64,000 bases of DNA, taken from contig NZ_JQMJ01000003.1 in assembly GCF_000744655.1 (NCBI RefSeq), positions 186,001-250,000 of the forward strand, given 5' to 3'. A program made the translations under genes and the position numbers. The notes below the pieces were generated by a model. It made no database searches. It had not been told where the DNA came from and saw nothing but the letters and a program-made list of their open reading frames with translations. Below, piece after piece: positions 46,257 through 55,149 of this stretch (the first letter of the stretch is position 1; each line of letters starts with the position of its first letter). Source of the stretch: Streptacidiphilus rugosus AM-16. GTDB taxonomy: Bacteria; Actinomycetota; Actinomycetes; Streptomycetales; Streptomycetaceae.

Positions 46257-46400
46257 GGAAGTGCCTCCCCGATGGCCCCGGCGGCCGCACTCTCCCGGGC
46301 CAGGAAGGCGGCGGGGTGCGGTACGACCATGCTCCGTACGGAACATCGGCTACCGGTGCCGGGACTGTCACCGCCCCGCAACAGACCGTCACACACGCCA

Positions 46401-46433
46401 CAGGGGCACCAGGAGTGGTTCCTGATGCCCCTG
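46401..46433 (-). terminator. Terminator downstream of fba
   Basis: CAGGGGC-ACC-AGGA (46401-46414) pairs with TCCT-GAT-GCCCCTG (46420-46433), loop of 5 nt, 23 bp after the fba stop. An intrinsic terminator hairpin without a strong T tract. Confidence 0.65.
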
Positions 46434-46455
46434 CGGGAAGACCGTCCTGGCAGGA

Positions 46456-47478
46456 CTACTTCAGCTTGGTGCCCGCCGAGCGGAGCTGCTTGGCGGCCTC
46501 GGTGACGCGGGCGGCCATGCCGGCCTCGGCGAGCTTGCCCCAGGTGCGGGGGTCGTAGGTGTTCTTCTTGCCGACCTCGCCGTCGACCTTCAGGACGCCG
46601 TCGTAGTTGCGGAACATGTGGTCCACGACCGGGCGGGTGAACGCGTACTGCGTGTCCGTGTCGAGGTTCATCTTCACGACGCCGTTCTCCAGCGCCGTCT
46701 CGATCTCCTCGACCGAGGAGCCCGAGCCGCCGTGGAAGACGAAGTCGAACGGGTCCGTCTTGCCGTACTGCTTGCCGATCGCGTCCTGCAGCTCACGCAG
46801 CAGCTCCGGCTTGAGGACGACGTTGCCCGGCTTGTAGACGCCGTGCACGTTGCCGAAGGACGCGGCCAGCAGGTAGCGGCCCTTCTCGCCCAGGCCCAGG
46901 GCCTCGGCCGTGCGGACGGCGTCGTTGACCGTGGTGTAGAGGGAGTCGTTGATCTCGTGGGAGACGCCGTCCTCCTCGCCGCCGGTCGGGGTGATCTCGA
47001 CCTCGAGGACGATCTTCGCCGCGCGGGCCTGGGCCAGCAGCTCCTCGCCGATGGCGAGGTTGTCGGCCAGGGTCTCCGCGGAGCCGTCCCACATGTGGGA
47101 CTGGAACAGCGGGTTCTCGCCGCGGGCGACGCGCTCCGCGGAGATCGCCAGCAGCGGGCGGACGTAGCCGTCCAGCTTGTCCTTGGGGCAGTGGTCGGTG
47201 TGCAGCGCGACGGTGACGTCGTACTTCGCGGCGACGATGTGCGCGAACTCGGCGAGCGCGACCGCGCCCGTCACCATGTCCTTGTTGTACTGGCCGCCGA
47301 GGAACTCGGCGCCGCCGGTCGAGATCTGGATGATGCCGTCGCTCTCGGCCTCGGCGAAACCACGCAGCGCGGCGTGCAGGGTCTGCGAAGAGGTGACGTT
47401 GATGGCCGGGTAGGCGAACTTGCCAGCCTTGGCCCGGTCGAGCATCTCGTTGTAGACCTCAGGCGTTGCGATAGGCAT
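46456..47478 (-). CDS. fba: Class II fructose-1,6-bisphosphate aldolase
   Basis: 340 residues, zinc-dependent aldolase of glycolysis and gluconeogenesis. VALHTDHCPKDKLDGYVRPL holds the first zinc His and catalytic Asp; FGNVHGVYKPGNVVLKPELL and FDFVFHGGSGSSVEEIETAL hold the other zinc His residues; VVKMNLDTDTQYAFTRPVVD is the phosphate site. ATG at 47478. It is a core gene and, with DedA and pyrE, marks the return to conserved chromosome. Confidence 0.98.
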   Translation of the reverse strand: MPIATPEVYNEMLDRAKAGKFAYPAINVTSSQTLHAALRGFAEAESDGIIQISTGGAEFLGGQYNKDMVTGAVALAEFAHIVAAKYDVTVALHTDHCPKDKLDGYVRPLLAISAERVARGENPLFQSHMWDGSAETLADNLAIGEELLAQARAAKIVLEVEITPTGGEEDGVSHEINDSLYTTVNDAVRTAEALGLGEKGRYLLAASFGNVHGVYKPGNVVLKPELLRELQDAIGKQYGKTDPFDFVFHGGSGSSVEEIETALENGVVKMNLDTDTQYAFTRPVVDHMFRNYDGVLKVDGEVGKKNTYDPRTWGKLAEAGMAARVTEAAKQLRSAGTKLK

Positions 47479-47677
47479 TCGAATCCGCTCCTGTCGGTGG
47501 GCGTCTACGCATGTAGTGAGTGGCTACGCCGGGCGACAGCGACCGGGCACCTGCGCCATTCTCGCATTCCAGGGCAAGGGCTTCACCCCGCCCGACGGCT
47601 CGTCCGGGGATGACCTTGGTCCCCGCGGCGCCGGGGCGGCACACCGTAGGCACACGTCGGCCCGCTACTCTGCGCGG

Positions 47678-48412
47678 GTGACCCAGTTTCTCGCGCTCAA
47701 CCCGCTGGACGCCAAGGCGCTGATCGGACAGGTCGGCATGGTCGGGCTGCTCGCGATCGTCTTCGCCGAGACCGGCCTGCTGATCGGCTTCTTCCTGCCC
47801 GGCGACTCGCTGCTGATCCTCGGCGGCGTGGCCGCGTCCGGGGCGGGGAAGGCGCTGCTCGGGACGCAGATGCCGATCGGCGTCCTGCTGGTCGCGACGC
47901 CGCTCTGCGCGATCGCCGGGGCGCAGCTCGGGCATCTGCTCGGCGCGAAGGTCGGCGGCCGGCTGTTCGACAAGCCGAACTCGCGGCTGTTCAAGCGGAG
48001 CCACGTGGACAAGGCGGAGGAGTACTTCAACCGCTTCGGACCGGCCAAGGCCGTGGTGATGGCCCGCTTCATCCCGGTGGTGCGGACCTTCCTCAACCCG
48101 GTGGCCGGAACGCTGGAGATGCCGGCCAGGACCTTCCTGCTGTGGAACGTCGTGGGCGGCCTGGCGTGGACCGAGATCATGCTGCTGATCGGCTACAAGT
48201 TCGGCGACTCGATGGCGCCGGTGATCGACAAGTACCTGATCCCGGCCGTGCTGCTGATCGTGCTGCTCTCGGTGATCCCGATCCTGATCGAGGTGCTGAA
48301 GGGCCGCCGCAACGGCGGCGAGGCCGCTCCGGCGACGGCGGGCGGCAGCGGCAGCGGCAGCGGCAGCGGCAGCGGCAGCGGCAGCGGCGGGGGACGTCAC
48401 CGCAAGCGGTGA
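47678..48412 (+). CDS. DedA family membrane protein
   Basis: 244 residues from the GTG at 47678. DedA/VTT fold: VGLLAIVFAETGLLIGFFLPGDSL (shown in parts as VFAETGLLIGFFLPGD), then FFNRFGPAKAVVMARFIPVV-like re-entrant motif EYFNRFGPAKAVVMARFIP, then NPVAGTLEMPARTFLLWN. These are membrane lipid flippase or transport proteins. The C-terminus ends in a Gly-Ser tract encoded by a hexanucleotide repeat, then RHRKR. The stop lies within a terminator hairpin. Convergent with pyrE. Confidence 0.93.
   Translation: MTQFLALNPLDAKALIGQVGMVGLLAIVFAETGLLIGFFLPGDSLLILGGVAASGAGKALLGTQMPIGVLLVATPLCAIAGAQLGHLLGAKVGGRLFDKPNSRLFKRSHVDKAEEYFNRFGPAKAVVMARFIPVVRTFLNPVAGTLEMPARTFLLWNVVGGLAWTEIMLLIGYKFGDSMAPVIDKYLIPAVLLIVLLSVIPILIEVLKGRRNGGEAAPATAGGSGSGSGSGSGSGSGGGRHRKR
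48344..48385 (+). repeat. GGCAGC microsatellite in the DedA tail
   Basis: Seven exact GGCAGC units, encoding a Gly-Ser tract near the cytoplasmic C-terminus. In-frame gain or loss of units would change tail length without shifting the frame. Confidence 0.9.
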
Positions 48413-48418
48413 CGTCCC
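48391..48418. terminator. Bidirectional terminator between dedA and pyrE
   Basis: GGGACGTCACCGC and GCGGTGACGTCCC form a perfect 13-bp stem on an AA turn. It overlaps the dedA stop codon (48410-48412) and ends 10 bp before the pyrE stop. Confidence 0.75.
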
Positions 48419-48428
48419 TGGCGTGGTG

Positions 48429-48965
48429 CTACAGCCCGAGGTCGGCCAGCTGGTAGGCGGCCAGGTAGGGCAGGCCGGCCTCGGCGATCGCCGGGGCGGC
48501 GCCACGCTCGACGATCACGGCGACGGCCACGACCTCGCCACCGGCCTCGCGCACGGCCTCGACGGCGGTGAGCGGCGAACCGCCGGTGGTGGAGGTGTCC
48601 TCGACCACCAGCACGCGGCGGCCCTTGACCTCGGTGCCCTCGATCCGGCGCTGCATGCCGTGGGCCTTCTGCGCCTTGCGGACCACGAAGGCGTCCATCC
48701 GGGAGCCGCGCGCGGCGGCGGCGTGCAGCATCGAGGTGGCGACCGGGTCCGCGCCGAGCGTGAGCCCGCCGACCGCGTCGAAGTCGAGGTCCTTCGCCAG
48801 GTCCAGCATGACCTGGCCGACGAGCGGCGCGGCGACGCCGTCCAGCGTGATCCGGCGCAGGTCGATGTAGTAGTCCGACTCCAGCCCGGAGGACAGGGTC
48901 ACTTTGCCGTGGACGACGGCCTTGTTCTTGATCTCTTCGAGAAGCGCGTCACGTGGTGTGCTCAT
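48429..48965 (-). CDS. pyrE: Orotate phosphoribosyltransferase
   Basis: 178 residues. Joins orotate and PRPP to orotidine 5'-phosphate in pyrimidine synthesis. PRPP motif VLVVEDTSTTGGSPLTAVEA; N-terminal VHGKVTLSSGLESDYYIDLR; flexible-loop region VVRKAQKAHGMQRRIEGT with catalytic Lys. ATG at 48965. Stands convergent to dedA with a shared terminator. Upstream 48966-49199 (234 bp) shows no gene. Confidence 0.96.
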   Translation of the reverse strand: MSTPRDALLEEIKNKAVVHGKVTLSSGLESDYYIDLRRITLDGVAAPLVGQVMLDLAKDLDFDAVGGLTLGADPVATSMLHAAAARGSRMDAFVVRKAQKAHGMQRRIEGTEVKGRRVLVVEDTSTTGGSPLTAVEAVREAGGEVVAVAVIVERGAAPAIAEAGLPYLAAYQLADLGL

Positions 48966-49199
48966 GAGGCTCCAGCTTAGAGCGTCACAGCCGCACCGCA
49001 GGCCGGGGCCACAGCGCCGGGGCGAGGCCGCGCAGAGCTGGACCGCGCGGGCGGCCGGTGGCCGGGCCGGCAGTCGGACCTCGGCGCGAGGACGAGCACC
49101 TCACCCCGGTCGGTCGCGGTCGGAGCCGGCTTTCACGGCGCAGGGTGCTGCCGGCGCCTCGCGGCCGCGCCGAGGCACAGGGCCGACCGGGCCGGAGGC

Positions 49200-50042
49200 C
49201 TACCCCCGGTGCCAGGTCCAGACCGTGCCGACCTCCAGCGGGTCGATCGGGGTCACCACGCGCGGGGCGGTGTTGAGGCCGTTGGGCGGGCCCGACTGGG
49301 GTTCCACGCAGATCGCGTCGGCCTGCTCGTCGAAGACCACCGCCCAGGCGCAGTCGCTGGTCAGCGTGACGGCGAGCTCGTCGCCCCAGCGCAGCGTCGC
49401 CTCGACGCCGTCGGGGAGGCCGAAGCAGTCGTCCCAGGGGCCCGGCTTCGGGTCGATCCGGTGGCCGGTCGGGAGGTGGTCGGCGCCGCGTTCCTCCTGC
49501 CACGCGGGCTCGAAGTCGATCGCGGCGACCGGCCCTTCGGGCCGCAGCTGCTTGCGGAACCACGGATGCCAGCCGGCCTGGGCCGGGAAGGAGTCACGGG
49601 TGGCCTCGACCGAGAGGGTGATCCGCAGTTGCTGCGGCGTCAGCTCGAACAGCTGGGTGACCCGGCCCGGGCAGGGCCAGGGCGCGGCCAGCTCGTAGTA
49701 GAAGGCCGCGGTCGCGCCGTCCTCGGTCCGGGTCAGCGGGGCGGCGGTGCGCCAGGCGCTGCGGACGCCGGTGCCGTGGGCGGCGTGCGGGGTGAGGTCG
49801 ATCGGCAGCTGATGCCGCATCGGGCCGTTGTTGAAGCGGCCGCGGTCGACCCGGCCCGCCCACGGGACCATCGGGAAGGAGCCGTAGCCGAAGACGTCGC
49901 CCGGCTGCGCGGCCGGGTCCTCCGCGGTGCGCAGCAGCTCGGTCTCCCCCAGGCGCAGACTGCCCACCCGGCAGCCGTCGTCGGGCAGCACGGTGACGGC
50001 CACGTCGTCCGCGGTCAGCAGGACGGGGGCGGGGTGGTGCAC
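49200..50042 (-). CDS. Aldose 1-epimerase family protein
   Basis: 280 residues, galactose-mutarotase fold. FPMVPWAGRVDRGRFNNGPM carries the Arg/Asn pair, AAHGTGVRSAWR the first active-site His, AQAGWHPWFRKQL the second His, and CVEPQSGPPNGLN the catalytic Glu. It interconverts alpha and beta forms of a free sugar; the exact sugar is unknown. Start GTG at 50042. It is 53 bp behind the CoxG-like gene and may be in one unit with it and the spermidine-synthase-like gene. Confidence 0.92.
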   Translation of the reverse strand: MHHPAPVLLTADDVAVTVLPDDGCRVGSLRLGETELLRTAEDPAAQPGDVFGYGSFPMVPWAGRVDRGRFNNGPMRHQLPIDLTPHAAHGTGVRSAWRTAAPLTRTEDGATAAFYYELAAPWPCPGRVTQLFELTPQQLRITLSVEATRDSFPAQAGWHPWFRKQLRPEGPVAAIDFEPAWQEERGADHLPTGHRIDPKPGPWDDCFGLPDGVEATLRWGDELAVTLTSDCAWAVVFDEQADAICVEPQSGPPNGLNTAPRVVTPIDPLEVGTVWTWHRG

Positions 50043-50095
50043 GGGGTGGTTCCCTTCGACGATCGGTTGTTCCGGCAGGGCTGGCGGTCGGGCGC

Positions 50096-50947
50096 TCAGC
50101 GGGAGCGGCGCAGGACGCGGACCAGGATGACCGCGCCGCCGAGCAGCGCGACGCCGCCGCCGAGCAGCCAGGGTGCGCGCGGCCGGTCGAGCTCGGCGAC
50201 GGGCGGCTCGCCCATCCGCCGCTCCGGGCCGCCCCAGCGTGCGGAGGCCCGGGAGCGCGCGCTGCGGGCCGGCAGCGCGGGCGCGTATCGTCCACGCGGC
50301 GGCGCGTGGTCGACCTCCTCGGCCGACCGGCCGACGATGCTCCGTCGCGCCGGGTCGCCGCTCGCGGCGTCCTCCAGCGCCCCGAGCGCCTCAAGATCCC
50401 GCAGGTCGCGCAGGTCCGCGAGGTCGGCGAGGTCCGTCAGCTCGCCCAGCTCGCTCAACTCAGGGAGGTCCTCGAGCTCGGCCGGTTCGGCCGGCTCCTC
50501 GACGTCGTCGAGGAATCCCTCCGCCGCCACCGCCAGGTCCGCGCAGAAACGGTCCAGCATGCGGCGGCCCGCGGTCTCCAGCGCGGCGGGCGACAGTTCC
50601 TCGACGCGGCCCTTGCCCTGCAGGGAGGTCAGGAACGTCACCATCGTCGCGGCTCCCTCCGCGGTCGTGAGACGCAGCCGGACCGTGCCGGCCACGCTGC
50701 CCGTGCCGACGGACTGCTGGCCGTCCAGCGCGAACGCGTATCCCGCGTCGCCGCCGTCCAGGCGGCGCAGCTCGCCCCGGTAGGTGATCGAGGAACTGCC
50801 CACCCGCAGCTTGAGCCGCCCGGTGAGGGGCAGTGCGCCGACCTCGTCCGGGGTGAAGCCGGGCAGGCAGGCGGCGAGCAGCTCGGGCCGGTCCAGCGAG
50901 CGCCGGAGGGCCTGCGGCGGCAGTGGTACCAGAACCTCATGCTCCAT
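50096..50947 (-). CDS. CoxG-like SRPBCC protein with acidic Leu repeats and C-terminal anchor
   Basis: 283 residues. Residues 1-150 are a START/SRPBCC domain of the CoxG/DUF3211 type: EHEVLVPLPPQALRRSLDRP, LLAACLPGF, GSSSITYRGELRRLDG and FLTSLQGKGRVEELSP. Residues about 165-205 are an acidic Leu tract with repeated DL/EL pairs (LSELGELTDLADLADLRDLR), probably helical. After a Pro/Arg linker, a single membrane helix (APWLLGGGVALLGGAVILV) ends the protein. CoxG proteins tie molybdenum hydroxylases to the membrane; the hydroxylase at 19328-23071 is one possible partner but is 27 kb away. Confidence 0.82.
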   Translation of the reverse strand: MEHEVLVPLPPQALRRSLDRPELLAACLPGFTPDEVGALPLTGRLKLRVGSSSITYRGELRRLDGGDAGYAFALDGQQSVGTGSVAGTVRLRLTTAEGAATMVTFLTSLQGKGRVEELSPAALETAGRRMLDRFCADLAVAAEGFLDDVEEPAEPAELEDLPELSELGELTDLADLADLRDLRDLEALGALEDAASGDPARRSIVGRSAEEVDHAPPRGRYAPALPARSARSRASARWGGPERRMGEPPVAELDRPRAPWLLGGGVALLGGAVILVRVLRRSR

Positions 50948-50988
50948 GCCAGGTGAGCCTACCCACCCGGCGCCCGCGAAGGGCCGGT

Positions 50989-52479
50989 TCAGCGCGGTTC
51001 GAGCAGCGTGGTGACCCGGCCGGCGCTGCCGACCGGCTGGGAGAGCACCCGGACGCCGTCGGCGGACAGGCGGTCGAGCACGCCGAGGTCCGGGCGGTGC
51101 TCGGCCGCGAGCACGAAGCGCCAGCTTCCCGCCTCCTTCGCGCCGGGCTCCTGGCAGCCGCCCCGCCCGGGCGCGGCGTAGCCGACCGGCGTCAGGCCCA
51201 CCGCGCGAACCGTGTCGGCGACCGACCAGAGCCGGTCCCCCGCCCGCACGACGAACCGACCGCCCGGCGCGAGCATCCGGCGCACCAGGCCGTAGAACTC
51301 CGCGGTGTAGAGCTTGTCGTCCGCGTCCAGGAGCGGCGGCAGGTCGGCGACGATCACGTCGTAGGGGTGTTGCTGCCGGGGCGCGGTGCGCAGCCAGCCG
51401 AAGGCGTCCGCGGTGGCGATGTCGACCCTGGGGTCGTCCAGGGCGTGCCCGTTGAGCCCGGCCAGCACCGGATCGGTCCTGGCCAGGTGCAGCAGCACCG
51501 GGTCCTGTTCGACCAGGGTGACCCGTTCGACGCCGGCGGTGTCCAGCGCCCGGCGGACCGCGAGGCCGTCGCCGCCGCCCAGCACCAGCACCCTGGCGCG
51601 CCCGCCGTCGGCCAGGGCGGGGCCGGTGAGCGCCGCGTGGTAGGCCGCCTGGTCCCGTCCGCAGAGGGCGAGCCGCGCGCCGAGGTAGAGCCGGGTGGGC
51701 GCACCGGAGGAGCCCGTCCCGCCGGTCAGCACGATCTGCTCGTAGCGGCTCTCGGCGCTGACCCGTACCGGTCCGCCGTAGAGGCGGCGCTGCGCGGCCC
51801 GCTCGAACGCGCCGCTGCCGGCCCAGGCCAGCAGCAGTATGGTCACCACGGCCCCGCTGAGCAGCCAGAGCAGCAGCCGGGCGCGCGGCGCGGGCTCCTC
51901 GCGGAACAGCCAGAGCGCGATCAGCCCGCCGGCGGCGGCGTTGACGACGCCGGTCAGCAGCGCGCCGGTGAGCTGACCGAGGTGGGGGAGCAGCAGGAAG
52001 GGGAACGCGAGCCCGCCGATCAGCGCGCCGACGTAGTCGGCGGCGAAGAGGTCCGCGACGGCGCGGCCCGCCTCCTGCCGCCGGATCCGTTGCATCAGCG
52101 TCATCAGCAACGGGATCTCCGCGCCGATCAGCAGCCCGATGAGCGAGGCGACGGCGACCAGGGCGGCCTGGTAGTGGCCGATCCAGACGAAGCAGCCGTA
52201 GAGCGCGAGCACGGAGAGGCCGCCGACCAGGGCCAGCACGCTCTCCACGAGCGCGAAGGACGCGGCGGGGCGTCTCGTGAACCGTTTGGCCAGGAGCGAT
52301 CCGAGACCCATGGCGCAGACCATCACGGAGAGCACGACGGAGGCCTGGGTGATCGAGTCGCCGAGCAGATAGCTGCCGAGGGCGACCAGTTCCAGCTCGT
52401 AGACCAACCCGCAGGCGGCACAGACGAAGGCCGCGAGCAGCACCAGCAGGCGCGCGGCCCGGGGGGACGGGTTGATCAC
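50989..52479 (-). CDS. Membrane-fused spermidine-synthase-like protein
   Basis: 496 residues. Residues 8-240 hold seven or so membrane helices (LLVLLAAFVCAACGLVYELE, SVVLSVMVCAMGLGSLLA and others). The rest is a spermidine synthase fold: RYEQIVLTGG, LALCGRDQAAYHAAL, VLVLGGGDGLAVRRAL (nucleotide loop), VTLVEQDPVLLHLA and YDVIVADLPPLLDADDKLYT. The acceptor motif of true polyamine synthases (DSPDPxGPA) is DLPPLLDAD here, so putrescine aminopropylation is doubtful. Membrane-fused members are common in actinobacteria and of unknown role. Start GTG at 52479. Confidence 0.88.
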   Translation of the reverse strand: MINPSPRAARLLVLLAAFVCAACGLVYELELVALGSYLLGDSITQASVVLSVMVCAMGLGSLLAKRFTRRPAASFALVESVLALVGGLSVLALYGCFVWIGHYQAALVAVASLIGLLIGAEIPLLMTLMQRIRRQEAGRAVADLFAADYVGALIGGLAFPFLLLPHLGQLTGALLTGVVNAAAGGLIALWLFREEPAPRARLLLWLLSGAVVTILLLAWAGSGAFERAAQRRLYGGPVRVSAESRYEQIVLTGGTGSSGAPTRLYLGARLALCGRDQAAYHAALTGPALADGGRARVLVLGGGDGLAVRRALDTAGVERVTLVEQDPVLLHLARTDPVLAGLNGHALDDPRVDIATADAFGWLRTAPRQQHPYDVIVADLPPLLDADDKLYTAEFYGLVRRMLAPGGRFVVRAGDRLWSVADTVRAVGLTPVGYAAPGRGGCQEPGAKEAGSWRFVLAAEHRPDLGVLDRLSADGVRVLSQPVGSAGRVTTLLEPR

Positions 52480-52610
52480 GCAGAAACGCTAGGCGACGAA
52501 GCGGTGCGGGCACGTCGCCCGTCGGGGTGGTGACACGCGGCGTCGGCTTGACCTGCCGGACAAATGAATGATTGTCAGTCCCGTCATCGGTCCCGTGACG
52601 AGTGCCGTCA

Positions 52611-53117
52611 TCAGCTTCGTCGACGAAGTGTTGACCGTGTACAGACCAATCTGCCCTCCTGTGGATAGGCGTGCCAGGTCCGCCAGAGGATGCCGCCCTC
52701 GTCGCCGCCCGCCAGCAATGCGGTGAAGGCATTCGGATCTCCGGGGAAGACTCCGGCCAGACCGTGCGGATGGTTCTCCACCAGCGCCAGCAACTCCCCC
52801 GCCCTGCCGTCGAACTCGTGCGGGGTCAGCCTTTCGATGCGCGCAGCGAATTCGTACTCCCAGCCGCTGACACGTTCTGCCGCGCGGGCCGGGAGCGGGG
52901 TGCGGCGGCCGGGCAGACAGGCCACCGTCTCGACGCACTCCTGGTCCCCCTGGTCCAGGACAACCTGGTGCGAGGCGCCGAGAAGCCGCAGCTGGATGGC
53001 GCTCGGGCCGAGTTGCAGATCGAGCACGGCGAGCGCCGGCAGCAGGCCGCTGCCCAGGCACCAGGCCAGGTCGCCGGCACGGGTGTCGGTGTAGTGGGTG
53101 TGGAGTGTGGTGAGCAT
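52611..53117 (-). CDS. DUF2617 protein
   Basis: 168 residues of the actinobacterial DUF2617 family. LTTLHTHYTDTRAGDLAWCL at the start, LDLQLGPSAIQLRLLGASHQ, ARIERLTPHEFDGRAGELLA and ILWRTWHAYPQEGRLVCTRS near the end; the last is typical of the family. No membrane segment or signal. Function unknown. It precedes the spermidine-synthase-like gene by 131 bp, a neighbourhood seen in other streptomycetes. Confidence 0.88.
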   Translation of the reverse strand: MLTTLHTHYTDTRAGDLAWCLGSGLLPALAVLDLQLGPSAIQLRLLGASHQVVLDQGDQECVETVACLPGRRTPLPARAAERVSGWEYEFAARIERLTPHEFDGRAGELLALVENHPHGLAGVFPGDPNAFTALLAGGDEGGILWRTWHAYPQEGRLVCTRSTLRRRS

Positions 53118-53555
53118 TCTCGGCTCCGCGTACTCGGGTCACTCGACGACGCCTGGGCACGTCCGGACATGGCTGGGCATGGCTCGGCATGAGGGTGCCG
53201 CGGCGGAGAGACATTCGGGGGACTCAGGAAGCAGGGAAGCACGAATACTCCGTGTCCGTAGGGGATTTACCCATTTTCGGCGGCCGCCCATCACGGGCGC
53301 CCGGATTCCTTCGGGATCCCTGTCATGCTGGGTCTCATGGCCGTTGACGTGCCGCGTTCCGAGGCGGTTGCGGCGGCACATGCTTTTCGCCCATTCGTCG
53401 GGCATATACAGCCATATCCGCGCCCCCGACATCACTCTTGCGAGCGCCACCCGAACGGCGTCGCGTCCCGTCAACCACGCGCGGGCCATTCACCCCCAGG
53501 AACGACACCCCGACCGATCTGGACGCACCCCCGCGCAGGCCGGACAATCGGCACC
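53118..53555. other. Gene-free divergent region
   Basis: 438 bp between DUF2617 (minus) and the DUF1707-FHA gene (plus), less GC-rich than the genes. It shows a short direct repeat of ATGGCTGGGC/ATGGCTCGGC near 53169-53189 and the stem GGGCGCCC around 53300. Open frames here lack codon bias and known motifs, so I annotate none. It presumably holds two promoters. Confidence 0.6.
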
Positions 53556-54164
53556 ATGAGCGTCTCCCCCCGGCCGCGGGCCGAGTCGGCCACCATGATC
53601 GCCCGCCCTGCCGAGCGGCTCTCCGACGCCGACCGCGAGCGCGCCATCGAGCAGTTGCGTGAGCACTCCGTCCAGGGACGGCTCTCCCACGAGACCTTCC
53701 TGCGCCGGATGGAACTGGTCCTCACCGCCCAGGGCCGTGACGAGCTGGACGCGCTCACCGCCGACCTGCCCTCCGAGGGCCGGTTCACCCGCGCCCTGAC
53801 CCGGACCGTCGCCTCGGTCGCCACGCTCAAGGTCCGGCTGGGGAACGCCTGGCGGACCCCTCAGCTCCCCGCGCTGCCGCTGCCGCGCGACGCGTTCGGC
53901 CCGGTGAAGATCGGCCGGCTGCCGGGCTGCGACCTCAAGCTGGGCCACGACTCGGTCTCCCGCGTCCACGCCGAGCTGCGCCGCGAGGGCGGCACCTGGC
54001 TGCTGCGCGACCTCGGCTCCACCAACGGCACACAGGTCAACGGCTGGCGCGTGGTCGGCGCCGTCCCGGTCCGCGCGGGCGACCGGGTCACCTTCGGGAC
54101 GATCAGCTTCCGCCTCGCCGCGTCCGGCGCGACGGCGGTGGAGGGACCGGTCCCGGGCCCTTGA
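53556..54164 (+). CDS. DUF1707-FHA domain protein
   Basis: 202 residues from the ATG at 53556. Residues 22-75 are DUF1707/SHOCT-like: RLSDADRERAIEQLREHSVQ then GRLSHETFLRRMELVLTAQG. Residues 112-195 are an FHA phosphothreonine-binding domain: VKIGRLPGCDLKLGHDSVSRVHAE (seen as IGRLPGCDL and SRVHAEL), then LRDLGSTNGTQVNGWRV. Probably a reader of Ser/Thr kinase signalling. No Shine-Dalgarno is evident, so translation may be leaderless. Its last 62 bp overlap the convergent AsnC gene. Confidence 0.9.
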   Translation: MSVSPRPRAESATMIARPAERLSDADRERAIEQLREHSVQGRLSHETFLRRMELVLTAQGRDELDALTADLPSEGRFTRALTRTVASVATLKVRLGNAWRTPQLPALPLPRDAFGPVKIGRLPGCDLKLGHDSVSRVHAELRREGGTWLLRDLGSTNGTQVNGWRVVGAVPVRAGDRVTFGTISFRLAASGATAVEGPVPGP

Positions 54165-55149
54165 CCACCCGCATGATCGGGGCCGACTCCACGCGCTGGA
54201 CAGCGGGCAGGGCCGCGATCCTGGTGGTGAGGTAGGTGTAGACCGCGTGGGTGTCGCCGCTGAGCAGACTGGCCCGCAGGTTGTTCGGACCGGTCGTCGC
54301 GGCGACGTAGCCGACCTCCGGATGCGCGGCCAGCGCCTCGCCGGTGGCGACCAGTTCGGCCGGGGCGACGTTGAGCCAGAGGTTGGTGTTGGTGCGGACG
54401 CCGAACATCCGCCAGTCCAGGTCGAGGTCGAAGTAGAGCACCCCGCAGCGCAGCAGCTCGTCCATCCTGCGGCGTACCGTGCTGGCCGACCAGCCGGTGG
54501 CGGTGGCCAGTTCGGCGAAACCGGCCCGGCCGTCCACCGCCAGTGCGGCCAGCAGCCGCCGGTCCCCTTCGTCCAGCCGGACCGGGGCCCGGCGTTCGTC
54601 CGGGGCCATCGGCGCTTCGGCGTCCGCGGGACGCAGCCGGGCCGTCTGCTCGGCGCTGAGCGGTCCCGACTTGAGCACGATGCTGTTCGCGCCGCCGAAG
54701 AAGGTGTGCAGGACGCAGTGCGCGGTCACCCCGACGACGCCGGCCGTCCGCGGCAGCCGCTGCAGCAACAGGCTGTCGTCGTCCTGCCGTTCGGGGTCGA
54801 CGCGGACCGAGCAGTTGATCTCCGTCCCGCCCGATCCGAGTGTGACCCAGGTGGTGTCCTCGCGGCGCGCGAGCGCCTCGGCCACTGCCACTGCGGCGCC
54901 CGGAACGCACTGCACGCGGACGAACCAGCGCACCTCGCCGAGCGCCTCGGGATCGCTCAGTCCGAGCACCCGGGCGGCGCCGCTCGCCCGCAGCCTGGCG
55001 TAGCGGCGGGCGACGGTCTGGTCGGAGACCCCGAGCACCTCGGCGATCCGGCTGAACGGCGCACGGCCGTCGAGCTGCAGCGCCTGCACCAGCCCGCGGT
55101 CGAGCGTGTCGTAGCCGGGGCCACCGCCCGTCCGGCTGTCGAGATCCAC
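54103..55149 (-). CDS. Lrp/AsnC family regulator with two helix-turn-helix units
   Basis: About 348 residues from a GTG at 55149 (55152 also possible). First HTH near residues 15-60: LVQALQLDGRAPFSRIAEVL and GVSDQTVARRYARLRASG. Ligand-like domain 65-160. Second HTH near 180-230: LDEGDRRLLAALAVDGRAGF and ATGWSASTVRRRMDELLRCG, followed by a second RAM-like domain ending RVVKGPGPVPP. This double build is frequent in streptomycete AsnC proteins. The divergent MFS gene 84 bp away is the likely target. The 3' end overlaps the FHA gene by 62 bp on the other strand. Confidence 0.9.
   Translation of the reverse strand: MDLDSRTGGGPGYDTLDRGLVQALQLDGRAPFSRIAEVLGVSDQTVARRYARLRASGAARVLGLSDPEALGEVRWFVRVQCVPGAAVAVAEALARREDTTWVTLGSGGTEINCSVRVDPERQDDDSLLLQRLPRTAGVVGVTAHCVLHTFFGGANSIVLKSGPLSAEQTARLRPADAEAPMAPDERRAPVRLDEGDRRLLAALAVDGRAGFAELATATGWSASTVRRRMDELLRCGVLYFDLDLDWRMFGVRTNTNLWLNVAPAELVATGEALAAHPEVGYVAATTGPNNLRASLLSGDTHAVYTYLTTRIAALPAVQRVESAPIMRVVKGPGPVPPPPSRRTRRGGS

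Noticed and set aside
48344..48385. CRISPR-like direct repeats
   Set aside because: It is a hexanucleotide microsatellite encoding a Gly-Ser tail, without spacers.
50989..52479. True spermidine synthase (speE)
   Set aside because: The acceptor motif is DLPPLLDAD instead of DSPDPxGPA, and a multi-helix membrane domain is fused at the N-terminus.
53139..53489. 116-residue minus-strand ORF upstream of the FHA gene
   Set aside because: No codon bias, no known motif and no ribosome binding site; it lies in a divergent promoter region.
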